Below, one piece after another: positions 15,479-24,614 of a DNA stretch of 64,000 nt. A program made the translations under genes and the position numbers. Each line of letters starts with the position of its first letter. Within the stretch, counting starts at the first letter, position 1. The notes under the pieces are model-generated. The model was given only the letters and a program-made list of their open reading frames with translations. It was not told where the DNA came from and did no database searches. Source of the DNA: Mycolicibacterium sp. P9-22 (GTDB lineage: Bacteria > Actinomycetota > Actinomycetes > Mycobacteriales > Mycobacteriaceae); the NCBI RefSeq assembly GCF_008329585.1, contig NZ_NPKP01000002.1, positions 620,001-684,000 of the forward strand, written 5' to 3'.

Positions 15479-16825
15479 ATGAGTTTGTACGCGGTAGTTG
15501 ATCCGGCGACCGGTGATGTGGTGAAGGAGTATCCCACCGCGACCGATGAGCAGATCGAGGCGGCGGTGTCGGCGGCGGCCGGGGCGTTCACGTCGTGGTC
15601 CAAGACCACCACGGTGGCCGATCGCGCCGCGCTGATCCGCAAGGTCGCCGCGCTGCACAACGAACGCAAGGACGAGTTGGCCGCGATCATCCAGCGTGAG
15701 ATGGGCAAGCCGCTGGACCAGTCGGTCGGCGAGGTCGAGTTCAGTGCCGCGATCTATGAGTTCTACGCCGATAACGCCGAGAAATTTTTGGCCGATGAGC
15801 CCATCGAGTTGCTCGACGGGGAAGGCAGCGCCCTGATCCGGCGCGGCCCGGTCGGGGTGCTGCTGGGCATCATGCCGTGGAACTACCCCTACTACCAGGT
15901 GGCCCGCTTCGCCGGCCCCAACCTGGTACTGGGTAACACCATCGTGCTCAAACACGCCCCGCAATGCCCCGAATCGGCGGCCGCCCTGCAGCAACTGTTC
16001 CTCGATGCGGGTTATCCCGAGGGCGCCTACGTCAACGTCTATGCCACCAACGAACAGATCGCCGACGCGATCGCCGACCCCCGCGTGCAGGGGGTGTCGC
16101 TGACCGGGTCCGAGCGCGCCGGGGCCGCGGTCGCCGAGATCGCCGGGCGCAACCTGAAAAAGGTCGTCCTGGAGCTCGGTGGGTCGGATCCGTTCATCCT
16201 GCTGTCCTCCGATGACCTGGACGCCACCGTGGAGGCCGCGGTGGATGGCCGGTTCGAGAACACCGGGCAGGCCTGTAACGCCGCCAAACGCATCATCGTC
16301 GCCGAGGGCGTCTACGACGAGTTCCTCGACAAATTCACCGCCAAAGTACTGGCCAAGGCCGAGGGGCTGGCCCCGCTGTCCTCGGTGGCCGCCGCGCAGC
16401 GTCTCGAGGAGCAGGTCCAGCGGGCGGTGGCCGCGGGTGCGTCGCTGACCTCGCAAGGCTCGCGCAACGGGGCGTTCTTCCCCCCGGGTGTGTTGACCGG
16501 GCTGTCCCCGGATTCCCCGGCGGCCAAGGAGGAACTGTTCGGCCCGGTGGCCACCGTGTACAAGGTCGCCGATGAGGACGCCGCGGTCGAGTTGGCCAAC
16601 GACACCCCGTTCGGGCTGGGCTCCTACGTCTTCACCACCGACCCCGAACAAGCCAAGCGCGTTGCCGATCGGATCGAGGCCGGGATGGTGTTCGTCAACG
16701 CCGTCGGCGCCGAAGGCGTCGAACTGCCCTTCGGCGGGGTGAAACGTTCCGGGTTCGGCCGCGAACTCGGCCGCTTCGGCATCGACGAATTCGTCAACAA
16801 AAAACTCATCCGCACCGCCGGCTGA
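15479..16825 (+). CDS. NAD(P)-dependent aldehyde dehydrogenase, succinate-semialdehyde dehydrogenase-like
   Basis: 448 residues, starting at ATG 15479 with GAGGAG (15465-15470) upstream. The aldehyde dehydrogenase fold is clear: [28 protein letters not shown] in the cofactor site, the general base glutamate in [10 protein letters not shown] and the catalytic cysteine in [11 protein letters not shown]. The short length and the [17 protein letters not shown] end are like the GabD1 group that oxidises succinate semialdehyde to succinate. The precise substrate is not certain. Its stop abuts the stop of the convergent ROK kinase gene (TGA 16823-16825, then the other stop from 16826). Confidence 0.85.
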   Translation: MSLYAVVDPATGDVVKEYPTATDEQIEAAVSAAAGAFTSWSKTTTVADRAALIRKVAALHNERKDELAAIIQREMGKPLDQSVGEVEFSAAIYEFYADNAEKFLADEPIELLDGEGSALIRRGPVGVLLGIMPWNYPYYQVARFAGPNLVLGNTIVLKHAPQCPESAAALQQLFLDAGYPEGAYVNVYATNEQIADAIADPRVQGVSLTGSERAGAAVAEIAGRNLKKVVLELGGSDPFILLSSDDLDATVEAAVDGRFENTGQACNAAKRIIVAEGVYDEFLDKFTAKVLAKAEGLAPLSSVAAAQRLEEQVQRAVAAGASLTSQGSRNGAFFPPGVLTGLSPDSPAAKEELFGPVATVYKVADEDAAVELANDTPFGLGSYVFTTDPEQAKRVADRIEAGMVFVNAVGAEGVELPFGGVKRSGFGRELGRFGIDEFVNKKLIRTAG

Positions 16826-17710
16826 TCACCGCACCAGGGCGGCGGCGCCGACCAGTCCGGCGTCGCCCCCCAGGTCGGCGGACACCACCCGCAGATCACG
16901 GATGAAGGTCAGCCCGGCGTAACGGGTCAACGCCGCGCGCAACGGGCCGAACAGCACCTCACCGGCCTTGGCCACCCCGCCACCGACGACGACGAGGTCG
17001 AGATCGCAGACCGCGGCGGTCGACGCGATGACCGCGGCCAGCGCCGTGGTCCCCCGCCGGAACGCGGCCAGCGCAACGGCATCGGCGGCTTCGGCGGCGG
17101 CCGCCAGTTCCTTGGCGTCCGCACCGGTCCAGCCCTGTTGCTGGGCCCACCGCGTCATCCGTGGGCCGGAGGCGATCGTCTCGACGCAGCCATGACCGCC
17201 ACACACGCAGAGTTCCCCGTCGACGTCGGCGACGACGTGGCCGACGTGCCCGGCGTTGCCCGTGCGCCCGTCGTACGGGGCGCCGTCGAGTACCAGGCCG
17301 CCGCCGATCCCGGTGGACACCACCATGCCGAGCAGGAACTGCGCGCCCCGGCCCGCCCCACACCAGTGCTCGCCGAGCGCCATGCACAGCCCGTCACCGC
17401 CGAGCCGCACCGGCAGACCGGTCAATTCCGCTACCCGATCGACGATCGGAAAGTCTTGCCAGACAGTGATATTGACAGGGCTGACGGTACCCGCGCCGAG
17501 CGCTACCGGCCCGGCCGATGCGATGCCCACCGCGCGCACCGGCGTCACCGCTCTCGCCTGCCCGATCAGTTGCGCGGTCACCTGCCAGGCGGCTTCGGCA
17601 GAGTCGCGCGGAGTGGGCTGCTGGAACCGCTGCAGCACCGTGCCCGCATCGTCGACGATTCCCGCCGCGATCTTGGTGCCACCGATGTCGAGGGCCAGGA
17701 TGGCGCTCAT
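16826..17710 (-). CDS. ROK-family sugar kinase
   Basis: 294 residues. ALDIGGTKIAAGIVDD is the N-terminal phosphate-binding loop, GIGGGLVLDG the second one, and GHVGHVV plus CVCGGHGCVE the ROK signature with its zinc-binding cysteines. Such enzymes phosphorylate glucose, N-acetylglucosamine or mannose in the cytoplasm. Its start ATG shares one base with the TGA of the preceding gene (TGATG at 17708-17712), so it is translationally coupled to the 188-aa protein and the alpha-mannosidase. The context suggests that it phosphorylates a sugar, perhaps mannose, released by the mannosidase. It corresponds in position to Rv0650 of M. tuberculosis. Confidence 0.9.
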   Translation of the reverse strand: MSAILALDIGGTKIAAGIVDDAGTVLQRFQQPTPRDSAEAAWQVTAQLIGQARAVTPVRAVGIASAGPVALGAGTVSPVNITVWQDFPIVDRVAELTGLPVRLGGDGLCMALGEHWCGAGRGAQFLLGMVVSTGIGGGLVLDGAPYDGRTGNAGHVGHVVADVDGELCVCGGHGCVETIASGPRMTRWAQQQGWTGADAKELAAAAEAADAVALAAFRRGTTALAAVIASTAAVCDLDLVVVGGGVAKAGEVLFGPLRAALTRYAGLTFIRDLRVVSADLGGDAGLVGAAALVR

Positions 17711-18276
17711 CAGTGTTTGTGGGTGTTGTCGGGCTGGCGGGGATCACCGGGATGCTCGTAGCCGGGTGAGAGGGCGACGAGTTCGGCGCACCGCGCGTCG
17801 AGCCACAGCCGGAAGGCCCTGCGCCGTGCGGCGGCCCCCAGGTGTGCGGCGATCAGCGGGCGGGCCCGGGCGAAGTCCACGACGTCGGTGCGGCGGGCGG
17901 CGAACCTGCCCGGGTTTCGCCGGTGATAGGCGACGATGTCGATATCGGTGACGCCGACTCCGGCGGTGACGCGGGCGAACGCCGCCCGACCGGCCTCGGT
18001 GGCCAGCACCGCCGCGGCGATACTGCCGATCTCCAGCTGCGCCGCCATGTCGGGCAGCACGTCCTGCAGATCCGGAACATGTTCGGCACCGGCATTTTCC
18101 AGTGCCACCACCCGTTCGGCCGTCACCAGCTGGGTCAGCCAGCGCCGCAGCTGGCGTCCTTCGCTGGTGTCCGGACGCGGCAGTGCGGCGGCCCGGTCGC
18201 CCGCCCGTAGCATCCTTTCGCGCTCATCGATCTCGGCGACGGGCACGGCCACACCGCCGACGAATGCCGCCGTCAT
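17710..18276 (-). CDS. 188-aa protein at the fabD2 position; SurA/parvulin N-domain-like
   Basis: The start ATG (18274-18276) overlaps the mannosidase stop as ATGA, and its own stop overlaps the kinase start, so it is the middle gene of a coupled trio. The M. tuberculosis gene at this position (Rv0649) is named fabD2, a malonyl-CoA:ACP transacylase, but no GHSxG nucleophile motif of that family is present here. The order of segments instead resembles foldase/SurA N-domains: VGGVAVPVAEIDERE, then RRWLTQLVTAERVVALE, then VTDIDIVAYHRRNPGRF and RRRAFRLWLDARCAELV. No signal peptide is seen. The function is unknown. Confidence 0.7.
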   Translation of the reverse strand: MTAAFVGGVAVPVAEIDERERMLRAGDRAAALPRPDTSEGRQLRRWLTQLVTAERVVALENAGAEHVPDLQDVLPDMAAQLEIGSIAAAVLATEAGRAAFARVTAGVGVTDIDIVAYHRRNPGRFAARRTDVVDFARARPLIAAHLGAAARRRAFRLWLDARCAELVALSPGYEHPGDPRQPDNTHKH

Positions 18277-21200
18277 GTGACCACCACCGCCACCGCCGGT
18301 GAATAGACCAACGTTCCGGCGCAGGCCACCCGGATCAGCGCCCACCAGGTACCCGGCTGCACCCACGGCGGGGGCGCGACCTCGAAGTCGATGCGGGCGG
18401 TCCCGCCGGCGGGCAGTTCGGCCCCGGTTGCCGCCGGGCCCAACCACTCCCAGGTCCCCCATGGGCTGATCAGATGGGCCTCTGCGGCCAGATCGGCGCG
18501 GGCGTCGGTGCCGACGGTGACGGCCAGGCGGGCGGTTTGACCTGCGCGCACCCGCACCTCGGACGGGCCGGCCACCAACCGCAGCAGTTCGGCGTTCTCG
18601 GGTGTGCCCACCCGGACCGTGCAGACATCCTCGACGACCTGGCGCCACGATGGCGGCAGGCCTCCGCGCCCGTTGAGGGCGAGTTCGACCCGAATCGGGT
18701 ACAGGCCGGGCGGTTGCCCGGCCGGCATCGCGACCGTGATGTCGGTGTCGAGGTAGTCCCCGGGGGGCAGCACGAACGGCAGTTCGCGGGGCGCGGATTC
18801 CCAGCCTGCTGGGCAGATCAGTCTGACCCGGCCATGCACCGCGGCATCGGTGCAATCGCTGGCCACGGTGAGCCGCAGGCGCAGCTGTTCACCCGGTTCG
18901 GCCTGCAGTTGATGCGGGTGCAGATGGGCGACGGCGGGCAGCCCGCCCAACGGCGCGGGGCCACGGTTGTGCAGCCAGTACCGGGCGTACAACGGCTGTG
19001 CCGCTTCGGCTTCCGGCGCGAGCTGCTCATTGTCGGCGTTGAGGATCTTCACCGCGTCCAGGTGGGTCAGCATGGTCGCGATCTGATAGCCGTGCAGGGT
19101 GAATCCGGCACTGTGCTCCAGGCGGCGCTCCAGCAGGTCCGCCGGGATCAGCGGCGCCACCGCGCTCAGACCGGAGCGGACCACGAATTGCGTGTTGCGT
19201 CCGTGCGTTTCGACGATACGCAGGGCCACCGATGCCGGGTCGACGGTAACGATGCTGCCCGCCGCGATGGGGTTGCCTGCGGCCTTGAGCGCACCGAGTT
19301 GCACCCCTCCGCCCGCGGAGTCGACATCGAGCAGCGCGCCGTGCGAGGGCAGCCCGTCTGTTCCGGCCCGCCGGTTGAGGACCGCCAGCAGTGGATGCGA
19401 GAACGCCGCGCTGCGACTGGGGATTTCGCTGTCACGCCAGTCACCCTCGTCGGCGACGATGGCGTAGTCGAAGGTGTGCGTCCAGTGTTGAAGCTGAAAG
19501 TTGGAGCCGTCGGGTGCGGTACGCCGCGGCGGGTCGATCCAGGTGCCCGACGGCCAGCCGGTGCAGGACCGCATCAGCGAGGTGTGCAGGGTGCCGTCGG
19601 GTTCGACCGCGAAGCCGGGCACACCCCGGTTCAGCAGCGCCACCGTCGCCGGCTCGAATGGTTCCACGGCGCCGTCGGGATGCTGACGCACCGAGATCTC
19701 CGCGTCGGCGATCTCGTCGATGAGTGCGTCGACACCGCCGACGACGATGAGCACCGGCAGCGCCCGCGCGCCCTTGAGATCCGCGCCGGGAACCCATTCC
19801 TGGGCCAGGGTGGCCCGCGCGGGTACCCATACCCGCGCGGCGCCGGTGACCCCGACTTGACGGTCCAGCTCGGCACGGTACTCGGGCGCGCTGTCCAATA
19901 CTGTTGCGGCGAAAGCATTTTCGTCAGGATGCCCGATGACTATGCGCGCGTCGGGCAGGTTCGAGTCCACCTCGAGATCGCCGTAGCGGGGACGCCCGGC
20001 GACACTGCAGGTGGCGGTGACCCCGGCGCGCACCAGCGCCACCATCAGGGCGCGCTCGTCGAATGCCGCGTCGGGAGTGACCACCTCGGCAACCGACACC
20101 GCACGCACTCCGGCACCGATCCGTATCCGCAGCATCGAGGACAGCCCGAACCAGCCGTAGGCCGGGTTGTCCAGGGTGTACGGGTGCTCCGCCGCGTCCA
20201 CGGCGTCCGGGGATCCGTGGTGGTGCAGCAGTCCGAAGCCGCGTCCGACGACGGCGTCGCCGACCTCGCTGACCGGCATGGCGCCGGGCACCGGGCACGG
20301 CCAGCGCAGCCGCAGCAGCTTGTCGGCGCCGGTGAATTCGTCGATGGTGGTGCGGCATTCGACGCGGTCGATACCGCCCCACAGGGTGACGGTCTGGGTG
20401 TAGCGCAGCGCACCGGCGATCTGTCCGGTGATCACCAGCCGTTCGCCCAGTGCGCTGCGGTAGGCCTGCACCGTCGCGGGGAATTCCGCTGAGCCGGTCA
20501 CCGGGCCCTTGGGCAGCAGATGCCATGGCCCCTCCCCGGCCTGCGGGTGGGCCGGATACTCGTCGTAGACGGCCAGTTCGTTGCCGACCCGTCCGTCGGC
20601 GATGAGCTCGCGGCCGTCGGCGACCAGTGAGCTCACCCCGCCACCGCGGGACGGGTCGACGGTGAGCCTGTAGTGCGCGTTGCCGATGGTCACGCCATCC
20701 GTCTGCTGCCAGCGTGACCCGTCGGCGTCGTCGTCCCACTGGTAGCCCTGCCAGCCCAGCGAGCCGATGTCGTCGACCCGCCAGGTGACGGTGTGGTCCT
20801 CGATCAGCGTCGGCAGGGCCCGGCCGTTCATATCGCGCACCACACCAGAGAACGGTTCGTCCAGGTGTGCGGTCACCAGGTCGGTGCGACCGTGCGCCAA
20901 CGGATTCCACACCACGACAGCGGAATCGACGGCTCCGGTGAGCAGCCGCAGTGCATTGTCGCGGGCGGTGCGGCCGATCTCCCAGGCGTCCCGCCAGCCG
21001 GTCAGCAGGTCGAGGTACACCTGATCGGATTCCGAGCCGGTGATGGCGTCGTGGTGGGCGCCGTAGGCCAGCTGCACCCAGGCCTTGGCCAACGCCGCCT
21101 GCGGATAGGTTGCGCCGCCGAGCAACCCGGCGAACACGGCGAACCGTTCGGCTTCGAGCACCGCGTTCTCGGCGGCCCGGTTGCCCTGCTTGGTGTCGAT

Positions 21201-22391
21201 ATAGGAGACGTCCTTGCCGGTGTAGATCGGGTTCATGTCCCGGGTCTGCACCGACGCCCGCGCGCCGCGGGTGTCCAGTTCGGCGCGCACCGCGGAGAAG
21301 AACTCCTTGGGCAGCGCACAGACGAACCGGGGCCAGGTGTAGCGGCTGTTCCAGTCGCGATGAATCTCGGTGACCCACTTGTTGGGCGGGGTGTAATCGG
21401 TGCCCACGGGCAGCAGCACATTGCGGGTCAGCGCCACCTTCTTCAGCCCGCCGAACAGCTTGTAGGTCTCGGCTTCCGCATCGGCCAGCGATGCCGCCGA
21501 ATCCATCCACCAGCCACCCGCATAATGCGCTGGCATGTAATGGGTCAACAGCCCGCGGCCAGACGGTGCCGTCCACTCGAACTCGCTGGCGAATTGCATG
21601 CGGGTGGGGTCCCCGTCGCCGGCCATCGGACCCCACTGATGGTGCGGCCCGCGCGCCCAGGAACTGGATGTCAGCCCGGCGTCGGCGGCCATCCCCGGGA
21701 ACTGCGGATCGTGTCCGAACACGTCCAGCTGCCACGCGGTGGCCGGGTCCCCGCCCAGCACGTCGCGCTGAAAGCCGATGCCGTGCACGAAGTTCCGGAT
21801 CGCTGTCTCGGGACTGGTGAGATTGGTGTTGGGCTCGTTGTAGGTGCCACCCATGATCTCGATACGGCCCTCGCCGATCAACCGGCGCAGCTCGGTGCGT
21901 TCCTCGGGGTGGGTGTCCCAGAACGGTTTGAGGTAGTCGACCTCGGCGAGCACGAACTTGTAGTCGGGGTCGCGGCGCGCCATCTCCAGGTGGGCGGTGA
22001 CGAGGTGGAACGCGTTGGTCTGGCGACAGGCGCCGGGCGGGTCCTCGGTCCAGAGGCTGGTGTAGGCGGCCTGGGTGTTCCACCACACCGGGTCGTAGTG
22101 GAAGTGGCTGATCATGTACATCGTCCAACCGGGTTCGGCATCGGTGAACGTGAAGGCCGTATTGCCGATGGCGGCCTCGCGTCGCCGTCCGGGTTCGGGG
22201 TCGGTGACGCTCATCGGCACTTCCACCGTGGTCGTGTCCGGGCGGGCGACGGCCTCGCCCTCGATGCCGGTGCCCGTGACCCGTACCGGGGTCGGCGCCG
22301 TGCAATCGGTGTAGCTGATGCGGACCAGTTGCACCGGTGCGTCCGGTGGCCCGACGAACAAATCCGTCGACTCCGCTCCCGTGACGCGCAT
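18273..22391 (-). CDS. GH38 alpha-mannosidase
   Basis: 1372 residues. The family-38 zinc site is visible as SHFHYDPVWWN (H96, H98, D100) and the likely catalytic nucleophile D223 is in WQLDVFGHD. HQWGP and the later GAHHDAITGSESDQVY segment are also typical. A large beta-sandwich region forms the C-terminal half, and the end (after about 1200) looks like an extra immunoglobulin-like/NPCBM-type module, making it longer than many homologues. No signal peptide is seen, so it is probably intracellular and trims mannosides such as those from lipomannan or glycoprotein turnover. It is first in a coupled operon with the 188-aa gene and ROK kinase, matching Rv0648-Rv0650. Confidence 0.92.
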   Translation of the reverse strand: MRVTGAESTDLFVGPPDAPVQLVRISYTDCTAPTPVRVTGTGIEGEAVARPDTTTVEVPMSVTDPEPGRRREAAIGNTAFTFTDAEPGWTMYMISHFHYDPVWWNTQAAYTSLWTEDPPGACRQTNAFHLVTAHLEMARRDPDYKFVLAEVDYLKPFWDTHPEERTELRRLIGEGRIEIMGGTYNEPNTNLTSPETAIRNFVHGIGFQRDVLGGDPATAWQLDVFGHDPQFPGMAADAGLTSSSWARGPHHQWGPMAGDGDPTRMQFASEFEWTAPSGRGLLTHYMPAHYAGGWWMDSAASLADAEAETYKLFGGLKKVALTRNVLLPVGTDYTPPNKWVTEIHRDWNSRYTWPRFVCALPKEFFSAVRAELDTRGARASVQTRDMNPIYTGKDVSYIDTKQGNRAAENAVLEAERFAVFAGLLGGATYPQAALAKAWVQLAYGAHHDAITGSESDQVYLDLLTGWRDAWEIGRTARDNALRLLTGAVDSAVVVWNPLAHGRTDLVTAHLDEPFSGVVRDMNGRALPTLIEDHTVTWRVDDIGSLGWQGYQWDDDADGSRWQQTDGVTIGNAHYRLTVDPSRGGGVSSLVADGRELIADGRVGNELAVYDEYPAHPQAGEGPWHLLPKGPVTGSAEFPATVQAYRSALGERLVITGQIAGALRYTQTVTLWGGIDRVECRTTIDEFTGADKLLRLRWPCPVPGAMPVSEVGDAVVGRGFGLLHHHGSPDAVDAAEHPYTLDNPAYGWFGLSSMLRIRIGAGVRAVSVAEVVTPDAAFDERALMVALVRAGVTATCSVAGRPRYGDLEVDSNLPDARIVIGHPDENAFAATVLDSAPEYRAELDRQVGVTGAARVWVPARATLAQEWVPGADLKGARALPVLIVVGGVDALIDEIADAEISVRQHPDGAVEPFEPATVALLNRGVPGFAVEPDGTLHTSLMRSCTGWPSGTWIDPPRRTAPDGSNFQLQHWTHTFDYAIVADEGDWRDSEIPSRSAAFSHPLLAVLNRRAGTDGLPSHGALLDVDSAGGGVQLGALKAAGNPIAAGSIVTVDPASVALRIVETHGRNTQFVVRSGLSAVAPLIPADLLERRLEHSAGFTLHGYQIATMLTHLDAVKILNADNEQLAPEAEAAQPLYARYWLHNRGPAPLGGLPAVAHLHPHQLQAEPGEQLRLRLTVASDCTDAAVHGRVRLICPAGWESAPRELPFVLPPGDYLDTDITVAMPAGQPPGLYPIRVELALNGRGGLPPSWRQVVEDVCTVRVGTPENAELLRLVAGPSEVRVRAGQTARLAVTVGTDARADLAAEAHLISPWGTWEWLGPAATGAELPAGGTARIDFEVAPPPWVQPGTWWALIRVACAGTLVYSPAVAVVVT

Positions 22392-22400
22392 CCTGGCACC

Positions 22401-23366
22401 CTACGTTCGGGCGCCCGCCCTCCGGAGCCGTTCGGCGGCGGTTCGCACCGCGTCGGCCACCTCCACAGGTTCGAGCACCTGGAACTCGCAGCCCGGCATG
22501 GCCAGGTAGAGCGCCATCACGCCCGGGTCGTCGGCGCCGGTGGTGAGGATGCAGGTGTCGGGCCCGTCCGCCTCGATCTGCACCGACGCCGACGAGAATG
22601 TTTGCGCCACAACATCGCGGGCGGCGAAATAACGCACCCGCGCCACATAGCGGTACGGCGAACTGGTGATGGCACGCTGCACGTACTGGGCCGCGTCGGG
22701 GGCCTCCCGGGGCGTGAAGATGCTGCCCAGAGCCCGGACATCGGCCATCCGGTCCAGGCGCAGGCTGCGCCAGTCCTGCTTGTCGCGGTCGAATGCCAGC
22801 AGGTACCAGCGCCGCCCGGTGGTCACCAGCTGATAGGGCTCCAGCCGGCGCGCGGTGACATTGCCACGGATATCGGTGTAGCCGGTGTTGACGTGTTCAT
22901 GGTCGCGGCAGGCCCGGGCCAGGGTCATCAGCACCTCCGGGTCCACCGGCACGTCACTGCTGGTCGGGGTCAGCGTCACCGTGGTCTCGTGCACGGCGGC
23001 GACCTGCGAGCGCAACCGCGCCGGCATCACCTGGTCCAGTTTCGACAGCGCTCGCAACGCCGATTCACCCACGCCGGCGACGCTGCCGCCGGCGGCAAGG
23101 CGTAGGCAGACCGCCATCGCGACGGCCTCTTCCGGGTCCAGCAGCAGCGGTGGCAGCGCAGCGCCGGCACCGAGCTGGTAGCCGCCGCCGTGGCCCGTGC
23201 TGGCGTGCACGGGATATCCCAGGTCACGCAGGCGTTCGACATCGCGGCGCACGCTGCGGGTGGTGACCGCCAGTCGCTCGGCCAGTTCTTCGGAGGTCCA
23301 TACCCGCCGGGATTGCAGGAGGCCGAGCAGCTGCAGCACGCGTGCGGTGGTTTCCGACATGCCCAC
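22401..23366 (-). CDS. WYL-domain (YafY/PafC-like) transcriptional regulator
   Basis: 321 residues. An N-terminal DeoR-type helix-turn-helix (VLQLLGLLQSRRVWTSEELA, then VTTRSVRRDVERLRDLGYPV) is followed by a WYL domain (about 140-230) with YTDIRGNVTARRLEPYQLV and RRWYLLAFDRD. WYL proteins sense ligands such as nucleic acid or small molecules. It is divergent from two DinB genes, and a palindromic operator lies between them. This layout (a WYL regulator beside DinB genes) is common in actinobacteria and suggests it controls them and itself. It ends 9 bases from the mannosidase start and may be in read-through with that operon. Confidence 0.9.
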   Translation of the reverse strand: MGMSETTARVLQLLGLLQSRRVWTSEELAERLAVTTRSVRRDVERLRDLGYPVHASTGHGGGYQLGAGAALPPLLLDPEEAVAMAVCLRLAAGGSVAGVGESALRALSKLDQVMPARLRSQVAAVHETTVTLTPTSSDVPVDPEVLMTLARACRDHEHVNTGYTDIRGNVTARRLEPYQLVTTGRRWYLLAFDRDKQDWRSLRLDRMADVRALGSIFTPREAPDAAQYVQRAITSSPYRYVARVRYFAARDVVAQTFSSASVQIEADGPDTCILTTGADDPGVMALYLAMPGCEFQVLEPVEVADAVRTAAERLRRAGART

Positions 23367-23381
23367 AGTCTGCCGAACTTG

Positions 23382-23400
23382 TAGGACAGAACCTGTCCTA
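23382..23400. promoter_or_regulatory. Palindromic operator between WYL regulator and DinB operon
   Basis: TAGGACAG (23382-23389) and CTGTCCTA (23393-23400) form a perfect 8-base inverted repeat with a 3-base spacer. It overlaps a TATATG -10-like box (23399-23404) for the + strand DinB genes and lies 15 bases from the regulator start. It is the expected binding site of the divergent WYL regulator. Confidence 0.75.
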
Positions 23401-23422
23401 TATGGCTGTCACAGTTTGAGTC

Positions 23423-23938
23423 ATGAACACCGACCTACTCGCCGACCAACTGGAATTCCACTGGTCCAACCAGCTGCGGCCGCGACTGGACGGCCTCACC
23501 GATGACGAGTACTTCTGGCAGCCGGTGCCGGACTGCTGGACCGTGCATTCAGACGGTGGGGTCGATTTCGTCTACCCCGAGCCCACGCCCACACCGTTCA
23601 CCACGATCGCCTGGCGGTTGGCGCACGTGATCATCGGCGTCTTCGCCATGCGTAACCACTCGCATTTCGGCGGCCCGGCGGCCGACTACCAGAGCTGGCC
23701 GTACGCCACCGACGCCGCGACCGCGCTGACCCAACTCGACACCGAATACCGGCGATGGACCGCCGGAGTGCGCGCGCTGTCCGATGATGATCTGAACCGC
23801 CCGTGCGGACCGGCCGAAGGCCCGTACGCCGACTACCCGATGTCCGTGCTGGTGTTGCACATCAACCGTGAGGTGATCCACCACGGCGCCGAAATCGCTC
23901 TGCTCCGAGATCTCTACACCCACATGAAGGAGAACTGA
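23423..23938 (+). CDS. DinB-superfamily protein
   Basis: 171 residues. The DinB-like bundle shows DQLEFHWSNQLRPRLDGLTDDEYFWQ, then TTIAWRLAHVIIGVF (about 65-80) with a metal-ligand histidine, and VLHINREVIHHGAEIALLRDLY at the C-terminus with the HH ligands. Members are metal-dependent, often thiol-transfer enzymes using mycothiol or bacillithiol. The substrate is unknown. It is the first gene of a two-gene operon (the next starts 3 bases after its stop) under a palindromic operator. Confidence 0.82.
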   Translation: MNTDLLADQLEFHWSNQLRPRLDGLTDDEYFWQPVPDCWTVHSDGGVDFVYPEPTPTPFTTIAWRLAHVIIGVFAMRNHSHFGGPAADYQSWPYATDAATALTQLDTEYRRWTAGVRALSDDDLNRPCGPAEGPYADYPMSVLVLHINREVIHHGAEIALLRDLYTHMKEN

Positions 23939-23941
23939 ACC

Positions 23942-24544
23942 ATGTCCGCAATGCCCCCTCCGATCGCTGATGAGCGCGCCGGCCTCAAGGAGTACGTCGC
24001 CGCACAGCAGTACGCCTTCCACGCGATCGCGTTCGGGCTCACCGATGAGCAGGCGCGCTCGGCGCCGTCGGTCAGCTCTTTGTCGATCGGCGGCCTGATC
24101 AAGCACGTCACGAATTGCCAGCAGGGCTGGATGGAGCGCGTGGCCGCGGCCCCGGATCTCACCGAGAGCGACAAGCGTCCGATGGAGGAGCAGGCCACCG
24201 ATTACGGCGACGAGTTCGTGATGCGGGAGGACGAGACGCTGGCGCAGATCCTGGAGAAGTTCGACGCCCAGAACGCCGAGACCATCCGCCTCATCGAGAC
24301 CTCGGATCTGTCTGCAGCCGTGCCGGTTCCGCCGGGCGTGCCGTGGTTCCCGAAGGATGTGCCGGCCTGGTCGGTGCGCTGGGTGATCTTTCACATGATC
24401 GAGGAGCTGGCCCGGCACGCCGGTCAGGGCGACATCATCCGGGAAAGCATCGACGGCGCGACGCTGTATGAGTTGCTGGCGGGCCTGGAAGGCTGGCCGG
24501 CCACCGAGTGGCTGACGCCGTGGGGCAAAGAGCCGGTGGCCTAG
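23942..24544 (+). CDS. DinB-family (DUF664-like) protein
   Basis: 200 residues. The features are LKEYVAAQQYAFHAIAFGLTDEQ, SIGGLIKHVTNCQQGWMERV (first histidine) and RWVIFHMIEELARHAGQGDIIRE (last histidines), which match mycothiol-transferase-like DinB proteins of actinobacteria. It follows the preceding DinB gene by 3 bases and shares its promoter and operator. Its stop is only 8 bases from the palindrome of nuclease-like cassette 2. Confidence 0.83.
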   Translation: MSAMPPPIADERAGLKEYVAAQQYAFHAIAFGLTDEQARSAPSVSSLSIGGLIKHVTNCQQGWMERVAAAPDLTESDKRPMEEQATDYGDEFVMREDETLAQILEKFDAQNAETIRLIETSDLSAAVPVPPGVPWFPKDVPAWSVRWVIFHMIEELARHAGQGDIIRESIDGATLYELLAGLEGWPATEWLTPWGKEPVA

Positions 24545-24552
24545 GTGCTTAT

Positions 24553-24613
24553 GGCGAAACTCGCGTACCCGTCGCTGTCGCGGCGCCCTTCCAACGGGTA
24601 CGCGAGTTTCGCC
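24553..24613. repeat. Palindromic repeat, 3' flank of nuclease-like cassette 2
   Basis: GGCGAAACTCGCGTACCCGT (24553-24572) and its perfect 20-base reverse complement (24594-24613) surround a 21-base loop. The stop codon of the minus-strand gene (24615-24617) is one base away. The same arms recur at 25508-25569. There is no T-tract on either side. Confidence 0.92.
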
Positions 24614-24614
24614 G

